DNA from: an uncultured Eubacteriales bacterium
Lineage (GTDB): Bacteria; Bacillota; Clostridia; Lachnospirales; Lachnospiraceae
Direction of reading: 5' to 3'
DNA length: 5,854 nucleotides
Assembly: GCA_900313855.1 (NCBI GenBank)
Contig: OMSZ01000128.1
Location: 1-5,854, forward strand
Shown: positions 1 to 5,831 of the stretch, piece by piece
Numbering within the stretch: the first letter of the stretch is position 1
Layout of the letters: the number at the start of each line of letters is the position of its first letter
Position numbers and translations under genes: made by a program
Notes under the pieces: generated by a model
The model's database searches: none
The model's input: the letters and a program-made list of their open reading frames with translations, nothing else
Told to the model about the DNA's origin: nothing

Positions 1-539
1 CCACAATTAAGCTTTGCATCCCTGATATCATACTTATCAAGATTTCTTTTCGCAACCTTCAATGCTTTATCGGAAATATCACTTAGGGTAAGATCCATAG
101 CAGGATGATAGAGCTTTAAGGAAATACCTATGCAGCCGGAACCACAGCAAAGGTCTAACAGCTTTAATGTATTATCATTAGATTTCGTTAAAGATCCCAC
201 GATAATATCATCATATAATTCATTGACAGTTTCAACTAATATCTCTGTGTCATTACGCGGAATCAGCACATTTTCATCAACATAAAAGGTATAATCCATA
301 AAATGAGCATGTCCAAGCAGATACTGCAGTGGATAATGCCCGCATCTTCTCTCTATAAGTCCCTTATATTCAGACACTTTATCATCGGCCACTTGCTCAT
401 CACCGTTCATCATCATATAGAGATAATTAACATTTAGCACATGCTCAAGCAGTACCTTGCGCTCGTATTTGGCGTATTCGTTACCGCTTTCCTCTAATTG
501 AGTTTTCCCGTAATCAAGCAGCTCACTTATGGTTAACAT
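1..539 (-). CDS. prmC: PrmC, peptide chain release factor N5-glutamine methyltransferase (N-terminal part, cut by window edge)
   Basis: SAM-dependent cytosolic enzyme that methylates the glutamine of the GGQ motif in release factors RF1 and RF2. Reading from 539 down gives 179 complete codons with no stop, so the C-terminal part lies beyond the left edge. Visible landmarks are a helical N-terminal substrate-binding domain (about 1-75), then PLQYLLGHAHFMDYTFYVDENVLIPRNDTEILVE-type sequence (70-103), in which IPRNDTE is a variant of the usual PRPETE. SAM motif I, DLCCGSGCIGI, is at 129-139, with an acidic SDIS at 153-156. The catalytic NPPY motif should follow but is outside the window. Start choice: GGAG lies about 8 nt before the ATG, and no other in-frame start has a better site. 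It follows the DUF1385 gene after about 60 nt with no terminator between them, so co-transcription is likely. prfA commonly neighbours prmC, but that cannot be checked here. The two cysteines in motif I are unusual but keep the glycine-rich loop. Identification is confident. Confidence 0.93.
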   Translation of the reverse strand, partial: MLTISELLDYGKTQLEESGNEYAKYERKVLLEHVLNVNYLYMMMNGDEQVADDKVSEYKGLIERRCGHYPLQYLLGHAHFMDYTFYVDENVLIPRNDTEILVETVNELYDDIIVGSLTKSNDNTLKLLDLCCGSGCIGISLKLYHPAMDLTLSDISDKALKVAKRNLDKYDIRDAKLNC

Positions 540-552
540 AACATCTCCATAT

Positions 553-592
553 TCAATCTAACAATCTAACAATCAAAAAATCAAACAATCAA
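553..592. repeat. Five tandem copies of an 8-bp repeat between the DUF1385 gene and prmC
   Basis: On the minus strand the spacer reads as five adjacent 8-mers: TTGATTGT, TTGATTTT, TTGATTGT, TAGATTGT and TAGATTGA. All fit the pattern TDGATTKW and differ at only a few positions. The array starts 7 bases after the DUF1385 stop codon and ends a few bases before the GGAG of prmC, so it fills nearly all of the intergenic spacer. The unit is not a multiple of three and lies outside both reading frames. It looks like a slippage-type microsatellite. No hairpin or known factor-binding site is evident in it. Confidence 0.85.
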
Positions 593-599
593 AATGTGT

Positions 600-1592
600 T
601 CAAAATCCTTCAAGATCATCAATATCAAGTTCAGCAGTAGGCAGTTTGATGCCCTGAGCCTCATTAACTGCATCAGCATATTCCGGTCCATAAAGAACCG
701 CCTCAACAGCAACGATCGCAACCTGGATCATTTCCTCATCCGGTTCTCTTGTGGTAAGCTTCTGCACCCACATTCCCGGACGGCTTAAAATATCCCAGAA
801 AACACCGTCATGTCTTCCGGCAAGTCTTATCAATTCATATGAAATACCTGCAACTACAGGTATCAATAGTAATCTCAACAATAGTCTAAGCCACATTTCC
901 TCGGCTGTAATGAACATGAACACGATAATACTTACGATCATAACAAAGAAAATGAAGCTGGTACCGCAGCGCTTATGATAGCGTGAATGACGAATAACAT
1001 TCTCAGGCTTTAATTCCTTACCTGCCTCATAACAATTAATTGTCTTATGCTCAGCGCCATGATACATGAAAAGCCTGTGTATATCATCCATCTGTGCTAT
1101 AAGCAGTACATAAAGCAGGAATATCGCAAGACGGATAATTCCTTCAATCAGAGAGATCACAAAATGATTAGTGATCCATTTCCCAAGAAACTCAGCTATC
1201 CCTGCCGGAATAAACATAAACAAAGCTAAAGCCAAAGCAATTGATATTACAACCGTTATTCCTAAGATAACATCCTCCGCTTTGTCTTTGAATATATCCT
1301 TAAAAAGCTTATCAGCCTTTGTCTCCTCCTCGTCATCCTCAAAAAATGAAGAAGAATAAGTAAGAGTTTTCATTCCTAAAGTGAGAGCTTCAACAAAATT
1401 AGCTATTCCGCGAAGAAATGGGATCTTGAATATCGGATGTCTTTCACCATAGGATTTGTATTTATGAAATTTGACACATATCTTTTTATCCGGAAGTCTT
1501 ACTGCTGTTGAATAACCGCCCGGACCCTTCATCATGATACCCTCAAGGACAGCCTGTCCGCCAAGAGTACCCTTAGGTATATGTTGTTCCAT
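600..1592 (-). CDS. DUF1385 family multi-pass membrane protein (YqhQ-like)
   Basis: A 330-residue protein of the DUF1385 family (YqhQ in Bacillus), whose biochemical role is unknown to me; it has been suggested to be metal-dependent. Family signatures are present: GGQAVLEGIMMKGP near the N-terminus (11-24), YHGAEHKTINCYEAG (177-191), RHSRYHKRCGTSF (201-213) and PVVAGISYELIRLAGRHD (245-262). The repeated His, Glu and Cys residues in the central motifs (H178, E181, H182, C187, H202, H206, C209) could bind metal. About four hydrophobic segments are visible, near 108-130, 143-167, 212-230 and 236-255. An acidic stretch (FEDDEEETKAD) lies at 84-94 and an acidic tail closes the protein. The length is about normal for the family. 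An AGAGGTG site about 9 nt upstream supports the ATG. It lies between rpmE and prmC, a common clostridial order, so a link to translation or ribosome maturation is possible but unproven. An upstream terminator means it needs its own promoter or readthrough. Confidence 0.92.
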   Translation of the reverse strand: MEQHIPKGTLGGQAVLEGIMMKGPGGYSTAVRLPDKKICVKFHKYKSYGERHPIFKIPFLRGIANFVEALTLGMKTLTYSSSFFEDDEEETKADKLFKDIFKDKAEDVILGITVVISIALALALFMFIPAGIAEFLGKWITNHFVISLIEGIIRLAIFLLYVLLIAQMDDIHRLFMYHGAEHKTINCYEAGKELKPENVIRHSRYHKRCGTSFIFFVMIVSIIVFMFITAEEMWLRLLLRLLLIPVVAGISYELIRLAGRHDGVFWDILSRPGMWVQKLTTREPDEEMIQVAIVAVEAVLYGPEYADAVNEAQGIKLPTAELDIDDLEGF

Positions 1593-1634
1593 TAATTATG
1601 GCACCTCTTTCTTATAGTCATGTGTATACGAATC

Positions 1635-1662
1635 ATTTTACTTCCTTTCCGCATGTGTACAA
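1635..1662 (-). promoter_or_regulatory. Weak candidate sigma-A promoter for the DUF1385-prmC unit
   Basis: After the rpmE terminator a new promoter is expected. The best match I find is TTGTAC (1657-1662), a 16-base spacer, and TAAAAT (1635-1640). The -10 fits 5 of 6 positions but the -35 fits only 3. If used, transcription would begin around 1628, leaving a leader of about 36 nt that still contains the AGAGGTG site of the DUF1385 gene. This is a weak call. It conflicts with reading the short ORF at 1592-1636 as translated, because the ribosome site of that ORF would then not be transcribed. Confidence 0.25.
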
Positions 1663-1707
1663 TCCACGGAGCATTTTGCTTTACGTAAAAAGAAGTTTTC
1701 TATAAAG

Positions 1708-1746
1708 AAAAAACAGGGTCGGGATTACATTCAATCCCAACCCCTG
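1708..1746 (-). terminator. Intrinsic terminator after rpmE
   Basis: On the minus strand CAGGGGTTGGGATT (1746-1733) pairs with AATCCCGACCCTG (1726-1714) around a 6-base loop (GAATGT). The pairing has one bulged G and one G-T pair, giving about 13 base pairs rich in G and C. Six T residues follow immediately (1713-1708). The hairpin begins 7 bases after the rpmE TAG stop. This is a textbook Rho-independent terminator, so rpmE is largely its own transcript and the DUF1385 gene downstream depends on another promoter or on readthrough. Confidence 0.93.
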
Positions 1747-1753
1747 ATCGTTA

Positions 1754-1963
1754 CTAGTTTGCCTGATTAACGCCGTACTTACGATTGAACTTATCAATAC
1801 GTCCACGTGCCTGAGCTGACTTCTGCTGACCTGTGTAGAAAGAATGGCACTTTGAGCAAATCTCAACGTGAATCTCTTCCTTGGTCGAACCTGTTACAAA
1901 CTCATTACCGCAGTTACAAACCACTTTTGCCTGATAATAATTCGGATGAATTCCTTCCTTCAT
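1754..1963 (-). CDS. rpmE: 50S ribosomal protein bL31, zinc-binding type
   Basis: A 69-residue protein of the large ribosomal subunit, which contributes to a bridge between the subunits. It begins [22 protein letters not shown], the classic L31 opening. Four cysteines, C16 and C18 (CNC) plus C36 and C39 (CSKC), form the zinc ribbon, marking it as the zinc-containing form rather than the zinc-free paralogue used in zinc starvation. FYTGQQ at 42-47 and the basic segment [14 protein letters not shown] (53-66) are also typical. The length is normal. The ATG is set by AGAGAGGTG about 8 nt upstream. A strong promoter and a structured leader precede it and a strong terminator follows, so it is probably expressed alone. 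It is unrelated in function to the pilus genes upstream. Identification is secure. Confidence 0.97.
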   Translation of the reverse strand: MKEGIHPNYYQAKVVCNCGNEFVTGSTKEEIHVEICSKCHSFYTGQQKSAQARGRIDKFNRKYGVNQAN

Positions 1964-2050
1964 AATATTACACCTCTCTAATTATATTGGCAGATTCCAA
2001 CCCGCCTGTTATTACTTATATATCTGTCAGGCTTCAATTGCCCAGACAGC
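1964..2050 (-). promoter_or_regulatory. Structured 5' leader of rpmE, candidate L31 autoregulatory leader
   Basis: The predicted transcript starts near 2050 and runs 87 nt to the rpmE ATG. Hairpin 1 sits at the very 5' end: CTGTC (2049-2045) pairs with GACAG (2028-2024), with an inner GGC/GCC stem and loop AATTGAA. Hairpin 2 is GGCGG (2006-2002) with CTGCC (1993-1989), just upstream of the Shine-Dalgarno site. The GCCTG inside the 3' arm of hairpin 1 (2032-2028) can instead pair perfectly with CAGGC (2008-2004), which would disrupt both hairpins. Ribosomal protein leaders binding their own product are known for L31 in several phyla, including Firmicutes. That this is one of them is my inference, without a covariance-model match. 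Confidence 0.5.
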
Positions 2051-2056
2051 TTTTGT

Positions 2057-2085
2057 ATTCTATCATATTATAATAATTAATGCAA
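2057..2085 (-). promoter_or_regulatory. Sigma-A promoter of rpmE with extended -10
   Basis: The minus strand shows TTGCAT (2085-2080), an optimal 17-base spacer, then TAGAAT (2062-2057). The spacer ends in TGA, so the -10 is of the extended TGnTAGAAT type. The -10 matches the consensus at 5 of 6 positions, and the spacer is almost pure A and T. The expected start is a G near 2050, seven bases after the -10. This gives the ribosomal protein gene a start independent of the pilus locus. Confidence 0.75.
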
Positions 2086-2150
2086 GCATTATTTCATAAA
2101 AGCCATGAAATCAACTATAATCGTTTTTATATAATCATCTCTCCATAATA

Positions 2151-2822
2151 TTATGGCTCATCCTCTCTCTTGAGCCAGCGCCAGTACCCAACATCAGTAA
2201 TTGGCTTATCATATTTGTTAGCTATAGAATAATATTGAATATGTTTACCCTTCCAGGGACCACTAACAACCATATTATTCTGATCAAATATATCGTTCTT
2301 TTTATTCTTATAGCGCGGATTTTCCTCAGACCAGTCACCACCATAAAAATACATATGAGGTGAATCTTCTTTTTCAATATAAAGCGCATAATATACAGTA
2401 TATTTATCATGTAGTGTAATCTTATTATTAGTTATATTACAATTACGTCCAACCGCTATCATAAAACAGTATGGTGCATCATCACCTGTAAGATCTGCTG
2501 TTTCAAGAACTTTTTTGGCAAAATCTGTATTGGTTGCATCACAATCACCTTTACCAGTAGGTTTACTAGTACCTGGAATAATACTCTCATCTTTTTTAAG
2601 AGAACTACCATTTTGAGCATATAATAAAGATAATTCAGCCTGAGTTGCATTCATAAGATTCTTGGCATTAAGCAGTATTTGCGCATTCTTGGCTTTATCA
2701 ATATATCCAAGCAACGCAGGCACTAATAAAGCTGCAAGAATTGCTAGAATTACAAGAACAACGATAAGTTCAACAAGGGTAAAACCTCTATTATTCATTT
2801 TTGAAGGTCTTTTGTATTCCAT
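2151..2822 (-). CDS. Type IV prepilin-like protein (type IV pilus / type II secretion pseudopilin family)
   Basis: A 223-residue prepilin. A short basic leader ends MNNRG, then FTLVELIVVLVILAILAALLVPALLGY follows. Prepilin peptidase should cut after G13, making F14 residue +1, E18 the conserved glutamate +5 and P35 the conserved +22 proline that kinks the helix. A polar helix (IDKAKNAQILLNAKNLMNATQAELSLL, 41-67) continues the stalk. The C-terminal head (about 70-223) is lineage-specific, with C94, C119 and C128 and an aromatic tail (GYWRWLKREDEP). The mature subunit would be held in the membrane and polymerised into a filament by the ATPase encoded just upstream. A perfect AGGAGG 8 nt before the first ATG fixes the start; the internal M9 lacks such a site. 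The coding sequence looks more AT-rich than the ATPase gene. Whether this is a major or minor pilin cannot be told from sequence. Confidence 0.92.
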   Translation of the reverse strand: MEYKRPSKMNNRGFTLVELIVVLVILAILAALLVPALLGYIDKAKNAQILLNAKNLMNATQAELSLLYAQNGSSLKKDESIIPGTSKPTGKGDCDATNTDFAKKVLETADLTGDDAPYCFMIAVGRNCNITNNKITLHDKYTVYYALYIEKEDSPHMYFYGGDWSEENPRYKNKKNDIFDQNNMVVSGPWKGKHIQYYSIANKYDKPITDVGYWRWLKREDEP

Positions 2823-2943
2823 AAAACTTACCTCCTATAATCCTCTATTCCGTGACAAGCCCACCAATGCTTTACTAAGATAAGAGGGCATCTTCTTCAT
2901 CTATGATATATATCGGATTATTAAATGATTCATTTAACAGCTA
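2823..2943 (-). other. Spacer between ATPase and prepilin genes, with a perfect AT-rich inverted repeat
   Basis: This 121-base gap contains a perfect inverted repeat, TTAAATGA-n-TCATTTAA on the minus strand (2921-2937), six bases after the ATPase stop codon. It also holds a weak long-range pairing of CCTCT (near 2888) with AGAGG (near 2846) and, at its end, the strong ribosome site of the prepilin gene. The AT-rich repeat is not followed by a T run, so it is unlikely to terminate strongly. I find no convincing -35/-10 pair, so the prepilin is probably transcribed from upstream, possibly with separate mRNA processing. Confidence 0.45.
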
Positions 2944-4797
2944 TCAATCAAACGAAGCTACTCTCCTGAACTCCTCAACCGTTGTCACGCCCTGCTCCAT
3001 AAGATCTATACAACTTTCACGAAGTGTCTGCATTCCCTGATTCTCAATAGCATACTCTTTGATCTCCTCAGTGGTCGCGCCGGCAGATATCATCTTCCTG
3101 AGCGGTTTATCAATTACCAATATCTCATGAATAGAGATACGTCCGCTATAACCTGAATTATTACAGTGATTGCAGCCATGCGCAACCTTGACCATTGGAA
3201 TATCCCTGCCAATAAACTGTCTGTCATCAGATGACAAAGGTGCCTCTGTACAACAGTAGGTACATACTTTTCTTACAAGTCTCTGCGCTATTATTCCGTC
3301 TAATGCTGAAGAAACCATATAAGGCTCGATTCCCATATCAACAAGACGGATTACCGAAGATGCCGCATCATTGGTATGAAGTGTTGAAAGAACCAGATGT
3401 CCTGTAATAGCAGCTCTTACTGAAATATTAGCCGTCTCAGCATCACGGGTCTCACCAACCATTATAATATCCGGATCCTGACGAAGCCATGCCCTAAGAC
3501 CAACCTCAAATGTGAGTCCCGCAATCGGATGAACCTGCATCTGATTAAGCTTTGGAAGATTCTTCTCAACCGGATCTTCAATCGTTGATATATTAACCGG
3601 CCGATTAGACAATTCCGCCAACATCATATAAAGGGTAGTAGATTTACCTGAACCTGTAGGTCCGGTTAAGTAAATGATTCCATTAAGCGAGCCTAACATC
3701 TTCTGGACCTTCTTATAGTTCTCCTCATTCATACCGAAGGTTCCGGGATGATCAATAGCCGAATTATTGGCAAGCATTCTAAGAACTGCCTTTTCTCCAA
3801 ATGTCGTAGGAATCAACGATACACGGACATTAACGATCTGATTTCTTATACGCACCCTGAAATGTCCGTCCTGCGGTACACGACGTTCGGCAATATCCAA
3901 CTCTCCCATTATCTTAATACGTGCGATAAGTGAGGCATGAATACTCTTCTGTAATGTAACATATTCAACCATAGCTCCATCTATACGCATACGAACCATT
4001 GTATTTTTCTCAAACGGTTCGATATGAATATCCGAAACATTATCAGCATAAGCTTTATCAAGCAAACTGTTGACAAGATTGATGATTGGTGTATCATCCG
4101 TAGCATCCGAGGTATCAATAAGCATCTCATCAACACCACTGTCTTCACTTTCCTTATTAGCTGCCGTAACTGCCTGCTTTGCTGAAATCTCAGCATAGTA
4201 GTAATTGATTGCATTGATAAGAGGTTCTTTCTCTGAAATTAATAGTTCGATAGCTTTACCCGTTGTCTGCCTTATATCCTCAATACCATAGAGATCAAGA
4301 GGATCATTGACAACTAATTGCAGTCTGTCATTCTCAAGTCCAACAGGAAGCATAACGTAATTAGTTGCAAGCTGTTCCGGTATAAGATCAACTGCTTCTA
4401 TATCCACCTTCATATTGGATATATCTATCATCTGAATATTAAGCTTCTCTGCCAATGCACCAAGCATCTGCTTCTCAGTAACAAAGCCTAAGGTAATAAG
4501 GATTGCACCGATACGTTCACCCTTGTGTTCCTTCTGATAAGCAAGTGCCTCGCCTAACTGTCCATCGGTAATGTACCCCATTTCTATAAGAGTATCTCCA
4601 AGACGAAGCTTACGTATAGCGGTTGTATTAACTCCTCCTGCAGGCGCTGCTGTAGGTGTAGGCGCAGGTGCAGAAACAGGAGCCGCTGCCATAGTCATCC
4701 CCTGTGGTGCCGATGATGCAGAAGCCGCTGCCGGTGCAGTGGTCTGCGATTCCGGAGTACTTGTTTTTTTATCAAAATCCCCAATTCTTAATTTCAT
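2944..4797 (-). CDS. pilB: PilB/GspE-family assembly ATPase with N-terminal MshEN domain
   Basis: A cytoplasmic hexameric motor that drives pilin polymerisation in type IV pili or related secretion filaments; 617 residues. An Ala/Pro-rich linker occupies about 20-58. An MshEN domain follows (about 61-200), with RLGDTLIEMGYITDGQLGEALAYQ at 65-88 matching the cyclic di-GMP binding motif and a looser second copy from R95. The ATPase core has SDIHIEP (255-261), Walker A GPTGSGKSTT (379-388), Asp box STIEDPVE (404-411), Walker B region with DPDIIMVGETRD (441-452, E449) and His box TGHLVLSTLHTND (465-477). A zinc tetracysteine is formed by C512/C515 and C542/C545. All catalytic motifs are intact. 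IMVGETRD and the tetracysteine indicate an assembly (PilB) rather than retraction (PilT) ATPase. GspE of type II secretion is the alternative. GAGGGTG 10 nt upstream supports the start. It follows the PilO-like gene by 100 nt and precedes a prepilin, consistent with one operon. Confidence 0.95.
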   Translation of the reverse strand: MKLRIGDFDKKTSTPESQTTAPAAASASSAPQGMTMAAAPVSAPAPTPTAAPAGGVNTTAIRKLRLGDTLIEMGYITDGQLGEALAYQKEHKGERIGAILITLGFVTEKQMLGALAEKLNIQMIDISNMKVDIEAVDLIPEQLATNYVMLPVGLENDRLQLVVNDPLDLYGIEDIRQTTGKAIELLISEKEPLINAINYYYAEISAKQAVTAANKESEDSGVDEMLIDTSDATDDTPIINLVNSLLDKAYADNVSDIHIEPFEKNTMVRMRIDGAMVEYVTLQKSIHASLIARIKIMGELDIAERRVPQDGHFRVRIRNQIVNVRVSLIPTTFGEKAVLRMLANNSAIDHPGTFGMNEENYKKVQKMLGSLNGIIYLTGPTGSGKSTTLYMMLAELSNRPVNISTIEDPVEKNLPKLNQMQVHPIAGLTFEVGLRAWLRQDPDIIMVGETRDAETANISVRAAITGHLVLSTLHTNDAASSVIRLVDMGIEPYMVSSALDGIIAQRLVRKVCTYCCTEAPLSSDDRQFIGRDIPMVKVAHGCNHCNNSGYSGRISIHEILVIDKPLRKMISAGATTEEIKEYAIENQGMQTLRESCIDLMEQGVTTVEEFRRVASFD

Positions 4798-4897
4798 AAA
4801 ATTATTTCACCCTCTACTCTCATTCATTTATGAAACCCATTAATGCATTAACCCCTAAAAGGTTAAATTATTATCAATACTATCTTCATGCTTCCAA
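4798..4897 (-). other. Spacer between PilO-like and ATPase genes, with overlapping palindromes
   Basis: On the minus strand TTAACC (4866-4861) pairs with GGTTAA (4853-4848) around a 7-base loop. The second arm overlaps a perfect 12-bp palindrome, TTAATGCATTAA (4840-4851). A smaller repeat, TTCAT-AA-ATGAA, follows near 4823-4834. No T run follows the hairpin, so it is a poor terminator; mRNA processing or protection, or a protein site, are possible. I find no good promoter. The ribosome site of the ATPase gene (GAGGGTG, 4808-4814) closes the spacer. Confidence 0.4.
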
Positions 4898-5827
4898 TTA
4901 TTCAGACATATCTGTTGAAGTATCTGTTGAATCCACGTCAGTAGTTTCATCATTAACAATACCCTCTGTCAGAGCCTTAAACGCAGAACCATCATACATA
5001 TACATATCGAAATTGATTATAAGACGATCACTATTTTCCTGCACGACCTGAACAAGCTCTCCATCCACATATTCATATGGGAACTCCGTACTCTCCGACC
5101 ATTGATAAGATAATACTCTGAAAGATTTGTTGGCAATTATCTCATCAAGCATTGCCTGAGCCTTATCATGCGGACCATATACATCTAACATCAGAGTAGT
5201 GGCATATACATCAGCACCTGTAGTATCTTCAACATTATATATGCCTTCTTCATTATTAATAGATGCTATAGTCTCTATATCAACCATTCCTTCGGAGGCC
5301 TTCTTGCTGTCATCCTCTGAAGAATCTTTATCTTTTTTATCCGATTTCTTATCTTCTTTATCTGATTTCTTTTCTGTACTACTATCCTCCTCTTCGGCTT
5401 CAGCATTTGCCGCAGTCTCCATTGCTCTTTCCTTTAAAGACCATGCCTCTGAATTAGCATATGCAAGCAGCGCTACCGGCTCTTTAGAAGATTGAATACT
5501 AAGATTATTAACCTTAAGACCATATCCTAGCGCTTTGTTGGTAATTAATTTATCAACATCCGCCGCAACCTGTCTCTCATAATATCTTGAAGATAATTCT
5601 TTTGTCATCTTCTCGGCACTTTCTTTGAATTCCTCAATCATCCCAAGCTGATATAGCTTCATCTTGATCGAATCATGAAGCACCTGAGCATCATCAACCT
5701 TCTCCTCTATTGCTGAAATCTTACGATTAAGCGGTCTGATACCGATTATGAAAAACAAAGCAGCTATTACAATTAATCCAAGCATATATAGAAGCTTCTT
5801 GTCTCTTGCTGTAATTCCGGTTGTCAT
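4898..5827 (-). CDS. PilO/GspM-like pilus alignment protein with a charged repeat insertion
   Basis: A predicted bitopic inner-membrane protein of 309 residues. A short N-terminus precedes one membrane helix (about 12-30, LLYMLGLIVIAALFFIIGI), then a coiled-coil-like helix (about 35-80). The first half of a ferredoxin-like domain (about 81-113) is followed by a long low-complexity insert (about 141-180) rich in Lys, Asp, Glu and Ser. A second alpha/beta segment with YATTLMLDVYGPHDKAQAMLDEI (208-230) and RLIINFDMYMYDG (268-280) closes the fold, and the tail is acidic and threonine-rich. This architecture and the adjacent pilB suggest PilO (type IV pilus) or GspM (type II secretion), platform proteins pairing with PilN or GspL. 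Family assignment rests on topology and context, not on a sequence signature. Start choice: GGGAGGTGA ends 4 nt before the ATG at 5827. An ATG 18 nt earlier would place this site inside the gene. Confidence 0.65.
   Translation of the reverse strand: MTTGITARDKKLLYMLGLIVIAALFFIIGIRPLNRKISAIEEKVDDAQVLHDSIKMKLYQLGMIEEFKESAEKMTKELSSRYYERQVAADVDKLITNKALGYGLKVNNLSIQSSKEPVALLAYANSEAWSLKERAMETAANAEAEEEDSSTEKKSDKEDKKSDKKDKDSSEDDSKKASEGMVDIETIASINNEEGIYNVEDTTGADVYATTLMLDVYGPHDKAQAMLDEIIANKSFRVLSYQWSESTEFPYEYVDGELVQVVQENSDRLIINFDMYMYDGSAFKALTEGIVNDETTDVDSTDTSTDMSE
5327..5368 (-). repeat. Two tandem 21-bp repeats encoding KSDK(E/K)DK
   Basis: Residues 154-160 (KSDKEDK) and 161-167 (KSDKKDK) of the PilO-like protein are two adjacent heptads. 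At DNA level the units 5348-5368 and 5327-5347 agree at 18 of 21 positions, with two of the three differences at silent or wobble sites. A recent in-frame tandem duplication inside the low-complexity insert is the simplest reading. Because the unit is a multiple of three, copy number could change without breaking the gene. Confidence 0.8.
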
Positions 5828-5831
5828 CAGC

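Noticed and set aside
1680..1689. 10-bp palindrome TTTACGTAAA as a regulator site
   Set aside because: It is short and AT-rich, sits just past the rpmE terminator and is not near a good promoter. It is likely chance in this composition.
2143..2156. Perfect 14-bp palindrome CCATAATATTATGG across the prepilin stop codon as a terminator
   Set aside because: It has no loop bases and is AT-rich with no T run after it. A longer AGCCAT/ATGGCT pairing (2153-2158 with 2101-2106) ends in only four T residues. I do not see a convincing terminator after the prepilin gene.
2151..2650. Prepilin gene as recently acquired foreign DNA, on base composition
   Set aside because: It looks modestly more AT-rich than the ATPase gene, but pilin heads in low-GC Firmicutes often are. 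There are no flanking repeats, integrase or attachment sites.
2823..2943. Cyclic di-GMP riboswitch in front of the prepilin gene
   Set aside because: I looked because the ATPase has an MshEN domain and clostridial pilus genes can be riboswitch-controlled. The conserved core elements of the c-di-GMP-I class are not visible, and no terminator or anti-terminator pair is present.
4571..4843. Open frame of 90 codons on the plus strand opposite the start of the ATPase gene
   Set aside because: It is the antisense shadow of the Ala/Pro linker codons, with Gly/Ala/Val-rich low-complexity translation, no ribosome site and no family resemblance.
5199..5495. Open frame of 98 codons on the plus strand opposite the PilO-like gene
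   Set aside because: The translation is a serine/leucine-rich antisense copy of the Lys/Asp/Glu-rich insert, without a ribosome site. It is explained by the base composition of the real gene.
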